Below, one piece after another: positions 32,392-42,197 of a DNA stretch of 46,335 nt. The translations under genes were made by a program, and so were the position numbers. The notes under the pieces were generated by a model. The model worked only from the letters and a program-made list of their open reading frames with translations, was not told the origin of the DNA and did no database searches. The DNA comes from JBBKWG01 sp037968835 (GTDB lineage Bacteria; Pseudomonadota; Alphaproteobacteria; Rhodobacterales; Rhodobacteraceae), in the NCBI GenBank assembly GCA_037968835.1, contig JBBKWG010000203.1, positions 1 to 46,335 on the forward strand, written 5' to 3'. The stretch's first letter is position 1. Each line of letters begins with the position of its first letter.

Positions 32392-33827
32392 TTAGCGCGC
32401 CATCCGGAAGTATTCCGCCTCGAACCGGTTCTCCATTCCCGCGCCATTGCAAAAGCCCATCTGCATGTTCGACGTGCTGTCGATTTCACCGCCCGAAACC
32501 ATCGACACGCCTTCGATACCGTTGGCGTTCGCCTCGAAGTCGATCTTCTTCTCGGCGATGATCTGACTGCCGTACATGCTGAGCTTCGCCGGGAAATTGA
32601 CCCCGCCAAGCGTGACGACCTGCGAACCGCCTCCGGGCGCGCAACCGTCATCACGACCAAACGTAACGCCGGACGCGCCGGAAATCGCGGCAATGTCTCT
32701 GTTCTCGGAAATGATCAGCACGTCTTCAAGCGTGGAGTTCGACCCGATGGTGATCAGGCAATCGGTATAGATCGCGCCGCGAACAAGGGTCGTGCCGGAC
32801 GGGATCTTGACAGTGTTTCCACCGCCGCCGCCGCTACCGCCACCCTTTTTGCCACCACCGTTGCCGTTACCGTTGCCATTGCCACTCGAACCGCCGCCGG
32901 TTCCGACGCCGCCGGACCCTGCGCTTGCGTTGCCCAGATTGCCACAGTCGAATTCGTGGATCTCGCCTGCCCGCCAGACCGACGCGTCAAGATTGGTCGA
33001 CGCAGACATGACGTTGCGCTTGATCGCAGGCTTCAGATAGTCCGCGCGGTAATAGTCGGAGGACGAATCGTCGAACCCGCCGATGATGTCGTAAATGCGC
33101 TGAAGCACGCGGATGCGGTAGGCACCGTCGCGCAGGGCGTTCTGAAGTCCGGCGTTCTTGGTGAACCCGCCGGAAGGCATCACAAGGTCACGGGTGTCGG
33201 GCATCGACACGATGACGCCATCCTCGAAGACGTTGTTGTTGTTAATCTCGATATGGCTGTTTGAGTGGATGCAGACCCCGTCGTGTAGAGGTTGTTGGAT
33301 TGCACATCGACACGGTCCTGCGCGACAAAGCCTTCGCGAAAACAGGTCGGATAATAGGTTTCGTAAACCGATTCCGCGACGACATCGAAATTCTGGAAGC
33401 CGACGAAGCGCAGGAAGTAGGACACCACCGCATTGTCACGACCGGCAAGCCGTTGGGTGCTGACCAGAACGCCGTCGTCCGAACCGGGGATGATCTGGAA
33501 TTCGTCGTTGACCACATCCCACTTGCCGAACTGAATGTCCTCGGCCTTTATCGTGTCGCCGTATTTCGATACCGGTAGCGCCCGTTGTGCGATCTGGACT
33601 GCGATTGCCTTGGCTTCGGATTCCGATTTGAATTCACGCGCCATAAGAGCAGCGTGGGCCGCTGAATCGGCGGCCATCTGAAGGTGGGTTCGCACGGTGA
33701 TCAGGTTGGCTACGTCAAGTCCAAGCCCGCCGACGCAGACCATCGCAATAAATAGGATCAATCCGAAGGCGGTCATTGCACCGTCTTCGCGGCGAATCAG
33801 TCGTCTTATCAAATGTTCGATGCGCAT
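32392..33827 (-). pseudogene. TadG-like pilus-assembly protein with a frameshift
   Basis: The first part (33827 to about 33277) encodes a Tad-type protein: a cytoplasmic start, REDGAMTAFGLILFIAMVCV and one membrane helix, then VRTHLQMAADSAAHAALMA and an extracytoplasmic region. After NNLYTTG the reading breaks at a run of four G (plus-strand C, 33276-33279): one frame goes on as junk and stops at 33180, while the other frame resumes with VCIHSNSHIEINNNNVFEDG and runs to 32392. The second part has a Gly/Asn-rich linker and a conserved-looking end. One added G would restore a protein of about 477 residues. Either a real mutation, a read error or slippage. GGAGG precedes the ATG. Confidence 0.75.
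32818..32930 (-). repeat. Gly/Asn-rich low-complexity coding segment
   Basis: GGN- and AAY-type codons repeat here, encoding Gly-rich stretches with alternating Gly-Asn and a GGGKKGGG core inside the TadG-like gene. This kind of simple sequence is prone to length change. Confidence 0.7.
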
Positions 33828-34013
33828 TTTTCGCACCTCCGATGAAATAAATTACTCATTTCTAAACAATTCGATTTGACCGGTCCGCGGCTTAAAAGTG
33901 TTCTTACAGCGGCAATAGGGCGAAAAAACCCCATTCCGACCGCACTTTTGACGCGACTGTTTACGTTAGGGAAATTGTGTCGCTGATATGACCGGATCGT
34001 TTCGCGAAAGCCT

Positions 34014-35648
34014 TCAGGCCTCGGCAGCCAGATCGGAAACCGACAACCCGGCGCGCGCTGCAACAGCTTCGCCCAGCCAGGCCGGATCCATCGTCGGCAC
34101 CGATGACAGCAAAAGCTGGGTGTATTCCGGGTAGGGCGGATTGAGAATGTCGTCCTTGATGCCCTGCTCGACGACTTTGCCCCGCCACATGACGACGATT
34201 TCATCGGCGATGGCCTGAACCGTGGCAAGGTCGTGGGTGATGAAGATATAGGTGATGCCAAGCTCCTTCTGGAGCCGCATCAACAGCTTGAGGATGCCTT
34301 CCTGCACGATCTGGTCAAGCGCCGATGTCACCTCGTCGCAGATGATGACCTCGGGTTCGGCGGCAAGCGCGCGGGCGATACAGACACGCTGCTTCTGGCC
34401 GCCCGACAGCTCGCCCGGCAGACGGTCCATGAACGACTCGTCAAGCTCGATCAACTCCAGAAGTTTCGCGACCTCTTCGTCCTTCTTGCGTCCCTTTATT
34501 CCGCGATAGAATTCCAGCGGGCGTCCGATGATCTCACGCAGGGTATGGCGCGGGTTCATGGCGGTGTCGGCGCTTTGATAGATCATCTGGATGCGGCGCA
34601 ACTGATCCTTGGACCGGCCCTTGAGCGTCGGCGGCAGCGCCTCGCCATCGAACATCACGCGACCCTTCAAGGGCGGCAGAAGCCCGGTGATGACGCGCGC
34701 GGTGGTCGATTTCCCGGACCCGGATTCACCAACGACAGCCACCGTCTTGCCACGCGGAACCGAGATCGACACGTTGTGCAGCACCGGCACCGTCCCATAG
34801 GCGGCGGTCACATTTTCGATGCTGAGCACATGATCGTCGCTGGTTTCCGCCGGCTTTTCGATCGAGCGGACGGACCACAGCGATTTCGTATAGTCTTCCT
34901 TGGGGTTCGACAGCATTTCGGCGGTCGGCGCTTCTTCGACCTCCTCGCCGTAGCGCAGCACCTTGATGCGGTCGGCCATCTGCGCCACCACCGCCAGATC
35001 GTGCGTGATATAGATCGCGGCGGTGTTGAACCGGTCGACCGCTTCGCGCATCGCGGCCAGCACGTTGACCTGCGTCGTCACATCAAGCGCCGTTGTCGGT
35101 TCGTCGAAGATGATCAGATCGGGGCGGGCCGACATCGCCATCGCGGTCATGGCGCGCTGCAACTGGCCGCCCGACACCTGGTGCGGATAGCGCTCGCCGA
35201 TGTGGTCGGGATCGGGCAAGTCCATCGCCGCGTAAAGCGTGCGGGCGTCGTCGCGCGCCTCGGTCGCGGATTTCACGTCATGGGTCAGGCTGGCCTCGAT
35301 CGTCTGGTCGATCAATCGGTGCGCCGGGTTGAACGCAGCCGCCGCGGATTGCGCGACGTAAGCAATGCGTGAGCCGCGCAGTTCCTGCTTCTTGGCCTCG
35401 CTCATCTTCATCAGATCGTGCCCGTCGAACCAGATCTCGCCCGAGGTCAGACGGCAGCCCGGACGCGCAAATCCCATCGCCGCAAGGCCAAGCGTGGACT
35501 TGCCGGCCCCGGATTCTCCGATCAGTCCCAGCACCTCGCCACGCCTCAGCGTCAGATCGACACCCTTGATGATCTCGTGCCATTTCTCGTCCGAGAACCC
35601 GTCGATGACGACGTTCTTCATGCGCAAGAGGATGTCGTCGTCGCTCAT
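34014..35648 (-). CDS. Dipeptide/oligopeptide ABC transporter, fused double ATPase
   Basis: The 544-residue protein has two complete ATPase halves, DppD-like and DppF-like: Walker A GESGAGKST (about 37-45) and GESGSGKST (about 307-315), signatures VSGGQLQR and LSGGQKQR, and Walker B IIFDEPTTALD and VIICDEVTSALD. Each half has the C-terminal extension of the peptide group. The gene overlaps the permease before it (ATGA). The fusion replaces the usual two separate genes. Confidence 0.93.
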   Translation of the reverse strand: MSDDDILLRMKNVVIDGFSDEKWHEIIKGVDLTLRRGEVLGLIGESGAGKSTLGLAAMGFARPGCRLTSGEIWFDGHDLMKMSEAKKQELRGSRIAYVAQSAAAAFNPAHRLIDQTIEASLTHDVKSATEARDDARTLYAAMDLPDPDHIGERYPHQVSGGQLQRAMTAMAMSARPDLIIFDEPTTALDVTTQVNVLAAMREAVDRFNTAAIYITHDLAVVAQMADRIKVLRYGEEVEEAPTAEMLSNPKEDYTKSLWSVRSIEKPAETSDDHVLSIENVTAAYGTVPVLHNVSISVPRGKTVAVVGESGSGKSTTARVITGLLPPLKGRVMFDGEALPPTLKGRSKDQLRRIQMIYQSADTAMNPRHTLREIIGRPLEFYRGIKGRKKDEEVAKLLELIELDESFMDRLPGELSGGQKQRVCIARALAAEPEVIICDEVTSALDQIVQEGILKLLMRLQKELGITYIFITHDLATVQAIADEIVVMWRGKVVEQGIKDDILNPPYPEYTQLLLSSVPTMDPAWLGEAVAARAGLSVSDLAAEA

Positions 35649-36559
35649 TCTTTCAGCCCGCTCGATTTCATCAGGAACCAGTCGACCACGAAGTTCACCG
35701 CGATGGTCAGAAGCGCGATGGCGAACGCGGGCAGGATCGGAGTGATCCCGGCTTTCAGGTCGTATTGCGCGAACTGGATCAGCGAGGCGTTGTCGCGCAC
35801 CATCGACCCCCAGTCCGCCGTCGGGGGCTGGATGCCGACACCCAGAAAGCTGAGCGCGGCGATGGTCAGGAACACGAAGCAGAAGCGCAGGCCGAACTCG
35901 GCCACCAGCGGCGGCATGATGTTGGGCAGGATCTCGCGGCGCATGACCCAGCCAAGGCCCTCGCCGCGAAGCCGCGCGGCCTCGACGTATTCCATGACGA
36001 CGACGTTCATCGCCACGGCGCGGGTCAATCGGAAAACGCGGGTTGAATCGAGCACCGCGATGATGAAGATCAGCGACGGGATCGACGAGCCGAAGATCGA
36101 CAGCAGCATCAGCGCGAAGATCAGCGGCGGGATCGCCATCAGCACATCGACGGCGCGGCTCAAAAGCTGGTCGGTCCAGCCCCGGCTGATCGCCGCCGCA
36201 AGTCCAAGCCCGCCACCGATGGCGAACGCGACAAGCGTTGTGACAAGCGCGATACCGATGGTGTTGCGCGCACCGAAGATCAGGCGGGACAGGATATCGC
36301 GGCCGATCTGGTCGGTGCCAAGCGGGAAATCACCACCCCAGGGCGCGAACGGAATGGGGTGAATCTCGGCCTCGCCGTAGGGTGCGAGAAGCGGCGCGAA
36401 CAGCGCGACGAACAGATAGAACGCGATCACCACCATGCCGAACCACGCGGTCGGAGGCGCCTTTCGCAATTCGATCTTCATGCGTTCCAGACGGGTGCGC
36501 CGGGCGCGAACCTGCCCGACCTCGTCCTTGGCGGAATATGTTTGCTGCGTGTCGCTCAT
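35645..36559 (-). CDS. Dipeptide-type ABC transporter permease (DppC-like)
   Basis: The 304-residue permease has six helices, an N-terminal cytosolic lead, GTDQIGRDILSRLIFGARN, and the coupling motif EAARLRGEGLGWVMRREILPN. It forms a dimer with the DppB-like permease encoded just upstream (ATGA overlap). Together with the fused ATPase it makes a full peptide or related importer; the binding protein is missing here. Confidence 0.92.
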   Translation of the reverse strand: MSDTQQTYSAKDEVGQVRARRTRLERMKIELRKAPPTAWFGMVVIAFYLFVALFAPLLAPYGEAEIHPIPFAPWGGDFPLGTDQIGRDILSRLIFGARNTIGIALVTTLVAFAIGGGLGLAAAISRGWTDQLLSRAVDVLMAIPPLIFALMLLSIFGSSIPSLIFIIAVLDSTRVFRLTRAVAMNVVVMEYVEAARLRGEGLGWVMRREILPNIMPPLVAEFGLRFCFVFLTIAALSFLGVGIQPPTADWGSMVRDNASLIQFAQYDLKAGITPILPAFAIALLTIAVNFVVDWFLMKSSGLKE

Positions 36560-37536
36560 CGGGGATGCAAGAGCCTTGGGTTGGTGACAATCGACACGAT
36601 GTCGGCCAGCAGGTTCAAAAGGATGTAGGTCGTCGCGAAGATCAGCGCGCAGGCCTGCACCACCGGAATATCGCGCGACGTCACCGCATCGACCATCAAC
36701 TGCCCGATGCCGGGATAGACGAACACGACCTCGACCACGACGACGCCGACCACCAGATAGGCAAGGTTGAAGGCGATGACGTTGGCGATCGGTGCCCACG
36801 CATTCGGCAACGCGTGCCGCATGATGACGCGCACCGGCGACAGCCCCTTGAGCCGCGCCATCTCGATATAGGGCGAGGCCAGAAGGTTGATGATCGCCGC
36901 CCGCGTCATCCGCATCATGTGCGCGATGATCACCAGCGACAGCGTCATCGACGGCAGCGCGCAGCGATAGACCCGCTCCCAGAACGGCGTGTCGATGTTG
37001 ATGTTGGCAAGCGACGGGAACACCGGGTTCAGCGACGACAGGAACAGGATCAGAAGGTAGGCGACCAGGAATTCCGGCATCGAGATCGTCGAAAGCGTCA
37101 GCGCGTTCACCACCCGGTCATAGATCGAATTGCGATAAAGCGCGGCGGTGATGCCAAGCGCCAGCGCCACCGGCACCGCGATAATCGCCGTCATCGAGGC
37201 GAGAAAAAGCGTGTTGGCCAGCCGTGGCGCGATCAGGTCGATCACCGGGCGCGACCGGTCCACGCCCGACGATGCACGACCCGAGAACGACGTGCCGAAG
37301 TCGCCCGTCATCACCGATCCGATCCAGTCGAAATAGCGCACATAGGCGGGCTGATCGAGCCCAAGCTCGCGCCGGAACGCGGCGACGTTCTCCTCGGTCG
37401 CAAGCTGGCCGAGCACGGCTTCGGTGAAGTCTCCGGGCAGGAATTCGATGGAACTGAAGATCACCAGGGAAACGAAGAACAGCGTCAGGAGGCCCAGTCC
37501 AAGACGCTGAAGCACTGTCGATACGACAGGATGCAA
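36556..37536 (-). CDS. Dipeptide-type ABC transporter permease (DppB-like)
   Basis: The 326-residue permease shows the DppB pattern: helix 1, FLPGDFTEAVLGQLAT, LGLDQPAYVRYFDWI, GDFGTSFS, and the coupling motif EMARLKGLSPVRVIMRHALPN. It is the first gene of the operon. No binding-protein gene lies within the window on either side. Confidence 0.92.
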   Translation of the reverse strand: MHPVVSTVLQRLGLGLLTLFFVSLVIFSSIEFLPGDFTEAVLGQLATEENVAAFRRELGLDQPAYVRYFDWIGSVMTGDFGTSFSGRASSGVDRSRPVIDLIAPRLANTLFLASMTAIIAVPVALALGITAALYRNSIYDRVVNALTLSTISMPEFLVAYLLILFLSSLNPVFPSLANINIDTPFWERVYRCALPSMTLSLVIIAHMMRMTRAAIINLLASPYIEMARLKGLSPVRVIMRHALPNAWAPIANVIAFNLAYLVVGVVVVEVVFVYPGIGQLMVDAVTSRDIPVVQACALIFATTYILLNLLADIVSIVTNPRLLHPR

Positions 37537-37995
37537 ACCGATATCTCCCCGCTTGGCAGCTTTCGGGATTCATTCCCGCATTGTCGCCACCACTTCGCCA
37601 GAGACTAGGCGATGGAGGGGCGGAATGGCAACTGCGGCGTTAACACAGGTAGCGAGATGCCATTTTTGACCCGGCGAGGGTGGAAAGTCCGCAAGGCGGG
37701 ACGAAACTGCGGCTCGTTGCGTCCGCACCAATGGCCCGTTCAGCAACCGTGCATCCGCCTGATGACCGCTCACAAAATGTTCATCGGCCAAAATGCGCCA
37801 GATGCCAAAAAACGACTTTGGAAATCGACGCGGGTGCACCTATTTTATCAATGGCGATCCAATTGGGGAACGCAAACGGTTAGTGTATCTGCGAAGTCAG
37901 ACGGGGTTCGCGCAAGTGAGAAATGGCAGACGGTCCTAGCTTGCTCGTCGCCGCCTCTCCAGAATGCTCGCGCCTGAGCGGAGGAAAGTCGGGCC
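37537..37995 (+). other. 459-bp gap without a convincing gene
   Basis: I see no convincing gene. Frames open on both strands lack a plausible protein pattern, and composition changes from GC-rich to AT-richer near 37.8 kb. Upstream of the permease it should hold the operon promoter, which I could not place. It may be an intergenic repeat family; that needs a genome comparison. Confidence 0.4.
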
Positions 37996-38619
37996 ATGCT
38001 CCAGCACAGCATCACCAGTCTTTGTGCATTCGTCGTTCAGGCAGTTCGGGTATTTCGAAACGCTCTGGTCGACCTCAGATTTGGTTCTCTGCTCAGCGGC
38101 AAAATCCCAACGAAGTATCGCGACAAGGGCGCAGTTGATACGGTCAATTCCGACTACGTCGCAATAGCGCGCCTTTGCTCCGGGCGCATTGGTCCGGACG
38201 ACGTTCTGGTAGACATCGGATGCGGAAAAGGTCGCGTCATTAAATGGTGGCTAGGCCAGGGATACAGGAATCGGATCATAGGACTTGAACTTGATCCCGT
38301 CGTCGCCGGTCAAACCAGGCGACGGTTTTCACATGTGCAAAACGTTGATATTCTGGACGGAGATGCAGCAGAACTTATTCCCCGAAGCGGCACCATCTTC
38401 TATCTCTATAATCCATTCAATAGAGAAAAAATGATGGAGTTTCAGACTCAACTCGTTAAACGATCGCACGATATTTCTCGAGTGAGAGTGCTATATAACA
38501 ATTGCAAGCACGTTGATGTCTTTGAAAGTGACGACAACTGGCGCGTCAAGCGTATCGACATCGGCGGCTCCAGATTCAAGCCATTCGACGCGGCAGCGTT
38601 GATAAGTTGGACACCCTGA
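37996..38619 (+). CDS. Class I SAM-dependent methyltransferase
   Basis: The 207-residue protein has motif I VDIGCGKGRVI, an acidic residue after strand 2 (GLELDP), and a late YNPF in place of the usual motif IV (NPPY type). Substrate unknown; small, often stand-alone methyltransferases of this kind lack assigned targets. Codon use is AT-richer than in all neighbours (ATA and TTA codons occur), so it was probably acquired. GAGGAAAG precedes the ATG. The following 300 bp share the odd composition. Confidence 0.8.
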   Translation: MLQHSITSLCAFVVQAVRVFRNALVDLRFGSLLSGKIPTKYRDKGAVDTVNSDYVAIARLCSGRIGPDDVLVDIGCGKGRVIKWWLGQGYRNRIIGLELDPVVAGQTRRRFSHVQNVDILDGDAAELIPRSGTIFYLYNPFNREKMMEFQTQLVKRSHDISRVRVLYNNCKHVDVFESDDNWRVKRIDIGGSRFKPFDAAALISWTP

Positions 38620-38905
38620 TAGTTATTGGCATCAAGCCATCACAAATCCGTCGCCGCGCGATTTGCACTGTGTTGGAATATAAGGCCGCAAATTCGGCGC
38701 GATGTTTGAAACTCGGCGCGTTCGACAAAGCACTTAACGCGGTCTCATTGCTTAACCCGTCGGTTTCGACAAATGGTATCAAACGGCAAATATCGCGAAA
38801 GTTCTTGAATGCCTTTGTATCAATCCGCTTCAATATCAATTCCTGAATCGAGGATTTCTCAGCCTCGGAGAGATCCAGCTTCTTGACCTTCCGAAGTAAC
38901 CGGTC
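38576..38905 (-). pseudogene. 5'-truncated gene remnant, family unknown
   Basis: On the minus strand an open frame gives a well-formed helical stretch (KKLDLSEAEKSSIQELILKR, then KAFKNFRDICRLIPF and a further 60 residues) that looks like the end of a real protein, but no usable start codon exists before the CocE-hydrolase stop at 38920. It overlaps the methyltransferase 3' end by 44 bp. It is AT-rich like the methyltransferase. Most likely a scar of an insertion or deletion. Confidence 0.4.
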
Positions 38906-38919
38906 GCCTCCTCCCCCAC

Positions 38920-40905
38920 CTACATGAACTGCCGCCCGATATCCCTTCCGAACTCTTTCTCGAACACGCAGACATCCCCCTCCCACGCCGCAATCCTGGC
39001 TAGCGTCGACCATGCCTCGGCGCTGGCATGAAGCGAGGCGCTGCACTCGGTCCGCACCCGCCAGTCGCCCCGGCCCAGCGTGGTTTCCCAGACGATCTCG
39101 CCCTTGGCCGACAACGGGTCGTCGGGGTGGATCGACCAGCGCTCGACGGATTTCGCGCCGCTTTCCAGCCCGTGCGCCCGGTCGCGCACCGCGCCGTCGT
39201 CGGTCTCGATGATGGTGATTTCCGTGCCGTCGGGTTCAATTTCCACGCGGCGCGTCATGCTCGCCTCGCGCAGGCGGTCGATCTGCCAGGGTGTTGCGGC
39301 TTCGGGCGGCTCGAACGTCCATTCGTCGCCATCCGCAGTTTCGCGCACCGGCAACGACAGCGTGCCCGAGGTGACATCGAACCCCTCGGCGTCCGGAACC
39401 GGCCACAGGAACGGCCACCAGGCGGACGATACCGCAAGACGCAGGCGGTGGCCCTCGGGCAGGCGGTAGGCGCATTGATCGAGCGTGATCGTGATATCGA
39501 GCGGCTCGCCCGGCACCAGCGGCGCGGGCAACGCGTGCGAGGCGTGGTGCGCGAGGTTCAAAAACCCGTGGGTAATAAGTGCGGAGGTTCCGTCGGGGCG
39601 CAGGTCGCAAAGGCGCAGCGCGACAAGGCCCGAAACAGCGTGGGGGGTCACTTGCAAATGGACCACCGGCGCGCCCACGATGTCGGTCGTTGCATCGGCG
39701 GGCGCGGCCTCAAAGCAGACCGAAACGTCGTCGTCGTCGCCCTGATCGCCCGGCAATTCGGGGCCGAACGCGAAGGGGAAGTATTCGCCCGCGGTGCGTC
39801 CACAAGTCTGCGGCGATGCGACCCGCCGCCGGAACGGGCCGGGAATGTCGCCAAGCGTGGTTTCGCTGAGGTGAAGAACGCGTTTCGGCACGTCCCCATC
39901 AAGCGCGATCCAGCGGCCGGGGCGGGTGTCCAGCCAGCGTGCCGGCGCGACCGAATCCATCAGCCAGAGTCGTTCGCGCGGGTCGTTCTCAACACCGGTT
40001 TCAATTCCTTTCAGCCAGCGATCCCACCACCGAAGCGCCTCTTGCAGAAAGCCGATGCGGGGTTCGGGACCGGCGTAGTGCGGATACTTGTGAATCCACG
40101 GCCCGACGATGGCCTTGGCCGGCACGTCGAGATTGCGCACCAAAGCGGCGGGCGCGTTGCGGTAGCCGTCGTGCCAGCCACCGAAAGCCAGGACAGCGGC
40201 CCGGATCGCGGAATAATCCTCGCGGATCGAGCCGTGCTGCCAATAGGCGTCGCGGGTCTGGTGGTCGAGCCACATTTCCAGCAGGAACGGCTGCGCCTCC
40301 AGCCGCTCCAGCCACATCCGCCGCCAGGTCTCGCCGACAATCGCCGGGTCGGGCGCGCGCGAGGAATAAGCCAGCATCTGCGCCGCCCAGCCGAGGTTCT
40401 CGGTCAGCATCGCGCCGCCTTTGTAGTGGATATCGTCGCCGTAACGATCGACCGTGGTGCACAGCGCGATAACCGCCTCCAGCCCCTCGGGGCGCAGCGC
40501 GGCAACTTGCAGGGCGTTGAACCCACCCCACGAAATGCCCATCATCCCCAGCTTGCCGTTGCACCATTTCTGGTCGCGCAGCCACGCCAAGACGGCCAGC
40601 GCGTCGTCCCATTCCTGAGCCGTATACTCGTCGGCCATCAGCCCTTCGCTGTCGCCGTTGCCGCGCATGTCGACGCGCAGGCAAGCATAACCGTGACCGG
40701 CCAGATAGGGATGGGTCAACTCGTCCCTCGCAATCGTGCCGTCGCGTTTGCGGTAGGGCAGGTGTTCCAGAATCGCGGGCACCGGATCGGCGGCAGCGTC
40801 GTCGGGCAGCCAGAGGCGGGCGGACAGTTGAACGCCATCGGGCATGGCAATGCGCACATCGTCGTGGACGGTGACGCGGCGCGGGAACTCGGTGATGGTT
40901 TTCAT
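38920..40905 (-). CDS. CocE/NonD-family hydrolase (X-Pro dipeptidyl-peptidase-like, S15)
   Basis: The 661-residue enzyme has an alpha/beta-hydrolase core with the nucleophile Ser125 in GISWGG, VDMRGNGDSEG before it, an inserted helical cap and a C-terminal jelly-roll (about 400-560; PVVHLQVTPHAVSGLVALRL). Members cleave esters, amides or prolyl peptides; the substrate cannot be read here. No signal peptide. It is divergent from the SDR gene with about 100 bp between. Confidence 0.9.
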   Translation of the reverse strand: MKTITEFPRRVTVHDDVRIAMPDGVQLSARLWLPDDAAADPVPAILEHLPYRKRDGTIARDELTHPYLAGHGYACLRVDMRGNGDSEGLMADEYTAQEWDDALAVLAWLRDQKWCNGKLGMMGISWGGFNALQVAALRPEGLEAVIALCTTVDRYGDDIHYKGGAMLTENLGWAAQMLAYSSRAPDPAIVGETWRRMWLERLEAQPFLLEMWLDHQTRDAYWQHGSIREDYSAIRAAVLAFGGWHDGYRNAPAALVRNLDVPAKAIVGPWIHKYPHYAGPEPRIGFLQEALRWWDRWLKGIETGVENDPRERLWLMDSVAPARWLDTRPGRWIALDGDVPKRVLHLSETTLGDIPGPFRRRVASPQTCGRTAGEYFPFAFGPELPGDQGDDDDVSVCFEAAPADATTDIVGAPVVHLQVTPHAVSGLVALRLCDLRPDGTSALITHGFLNLAHHASHALPAPLVPGEPLDITITLDQCAYRLPEGHRLRLAVSSAWWPFLWPVPDAEGFDVTSGTLSLPVRETADGDEWTFEPPEAATPWQIDRLREASMTRRVEIEPDGTEITIIETDDGAVRDRAHGLESGAKSVERWSIHPDDPLSAKGEIVWETTLGRGDWRVRTECSASLHASAEAWSTLARIAAWEGDVCVFEKEFGRDIGRQFM

Positions 40906-41008
40906 GAACCGCAGACTTGCATGGGGCGCGCGTTCGCGGAAGAGGGCGCAGCACCCTCGCCGGATCGGCTTTGCACTCTAGGTTGCGGCTCGTCAGGCGG
41001 AGGAATTA

Positions 41009-41674
41009 ATGGAGCGGGCACTGGTCATCGGCGCGTCGGGCGGCATCGGTTCGGCAGTGGCGGACGCGTTGGCGCATCGGGGCGTCGCGGTCACGCGATT
41101 GTCACGGCGCGAAAACGGGCTGGACGTGACCGACGAGGCATGTATTGCGCGGGTTCTGGGCGCGCTCGACGGGCCGTTCGATCTGATTTTCGTCGCAGTC
41201 GGTCTACTGGCGCCACCGGGCAAGGCACCCGAAAAGGCGGTGCGCGAGGTGACGGACAGCGCGCTGGCGCATCTCTTCGCGGTCAACGCCACCGGGCCGA
41301 TGCTGGTTCTGAAACATGCGCTGCCGCTTCTGGCCACGGACCGCCGCGCGGTGTTTGCCGTGTTATCGGCGCGAGTCGGTTCGATCGGGGATAACGCAAT
41401 TGGCGGCTGGCATTCCTATCGCGCCTCGAAAGCCGCGCTGAACCAGTTGATCCACGGCGCGGCACTCGAGCTACGCCGGACCCACAAGCAGGCGATTGCC
41501 GTCTGCCTGCACCCCGGCACCGTCGAAACGCCGTTCACCGCCGACTATGCCGGTCGCCACAAGACCGTCCCGGCGACGGAAGCCGCGGCGAACCTGATCG
41601 CCGTGATCGAGGATTTGAGCGTGCAGCAGTCGGGCGGGTTCTTCGACTATTCGGGCGCGACAGTGCCCTGGTAA
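41009..41674 (+). CDS. Short-chain dehydrogenase/reductase (CsgA-like)
   Basis: The 221-residue oxidoreductase has the cofactor loop GASGGIG (residues 8-14), NATGP, the catalytic Ser-Tyr-x3-Lys (with YRASKAALNQL) and PGTVETPF. This resembles C-factor-type SDRs. GGAGGAATT precedes the ATG. Substrate unknown. Confidence 0.88.
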   Translation: MERALVIGASGGIGSAVADALAHRGVAVTRLSRRENGLDVTDEACIARVLGALDGPFDLIFVAVGLLAPPGKAPEKAVREVTDSALAHLFAVNATGPMLVLKHALPLLATDRRAVFAVLSARVGSIGDNAIGGWHSYRASKAALNQLIHGAALELRRTHKQAIAVCLHPGTVETPFTADYAGRHKTVPATEAAANLIAVIEDLSVQQSGGFFDYSGATVPW

Positions 41675-42197
41675 AGTGGGTGCATCAAAGCGTCGTCACC
41701 GGCTAGGCGACGAACGTCATGTTCGTTGGCGAGCGGCGTGACGGCGTGCGAGTGGGCGCAGCGGGACGAGCGGGCAGGGCGCAAGACAACGCCTGATCGT
41801 TGGGACAGCAATCCTTCGGGATCGGTGCGGGACGCCAGAACCGCAAATCCGGGTTCTGCATCTCGAATACTTCGGACATTTCAGCGCGATTTGTTTCGCG
41901 CGATTTGCGCGCCGGTCGGACGAACGGATTGGGCTCGCCTTCGCGTGTCCACGCGGCATGGGTCTTGTAACGCACGCCACTTAAAAGAAAGTAGGCGTAG
42001 CGAAAAAGACTCGACCTATGCGAGAGATTTTCGGCGGTCAGACGCAACATGCGAACACTCTTTATAACAACAACTGCAACTCAACTTCACACTGGATAAG
42101 CGACGGGTCTGGCGAAAGAAAGGCAGCATCGTGCCCTTTGTGGAAACACACTTTTCAAGCGAAAATAGAGCCCGATACCCTTGACGCCCAAACGGCG
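41675..42197 (+). other. 523-bp gap with only a doubtful frame
   Basis: The only candidate is the minus-strand frame at 41703-42050. The rest is mixed-composition sequence. A T/A-rich patch near 42060-42080 may hold a promoter on the minus strand. Confidence 0.4.
41703..42050 (-). CDS. Doubtful 115-residue hypothetical protein
   Basis: The frame encodes a product with no known motif: an N-terminal hydrophobic patch (SSLFRYAYFLLSGVRYK), then a basic and Pro-rich end (ALPARPAAPTRTPSRRSP) and a CC pair. AAAGAG lies 8-13 bases before the ATG. No supporting neighbour. It may be a small lineage-specific protein or a chance frame. Confidence 0.3.
   Translation of the reverse strand: MLRLTAENLSHRSSLFRYAYFLLSGVRYKTHAAWTREGEPNPFVRPARKSRETNRAEMSEVFEMQNPDLRFWRPAPIPKDCCPNDQALSCALPARPAAPTRTPSRRSPTNMTFVA

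Noticed and set aside
36382..37608. Plus-strand frame opposite the permease genes
   Set aside because: His/Arg/Asp-rich nonsense typical of antisense frames over GC-rich membrane genes.
39028..41394. Very long plus-strand frame (788 codons) opposite the CocE-type hydrolase and into the SDR gene
   Set aside because: Antisense shadow caused by high GC; conflicts with two well-supported genes.
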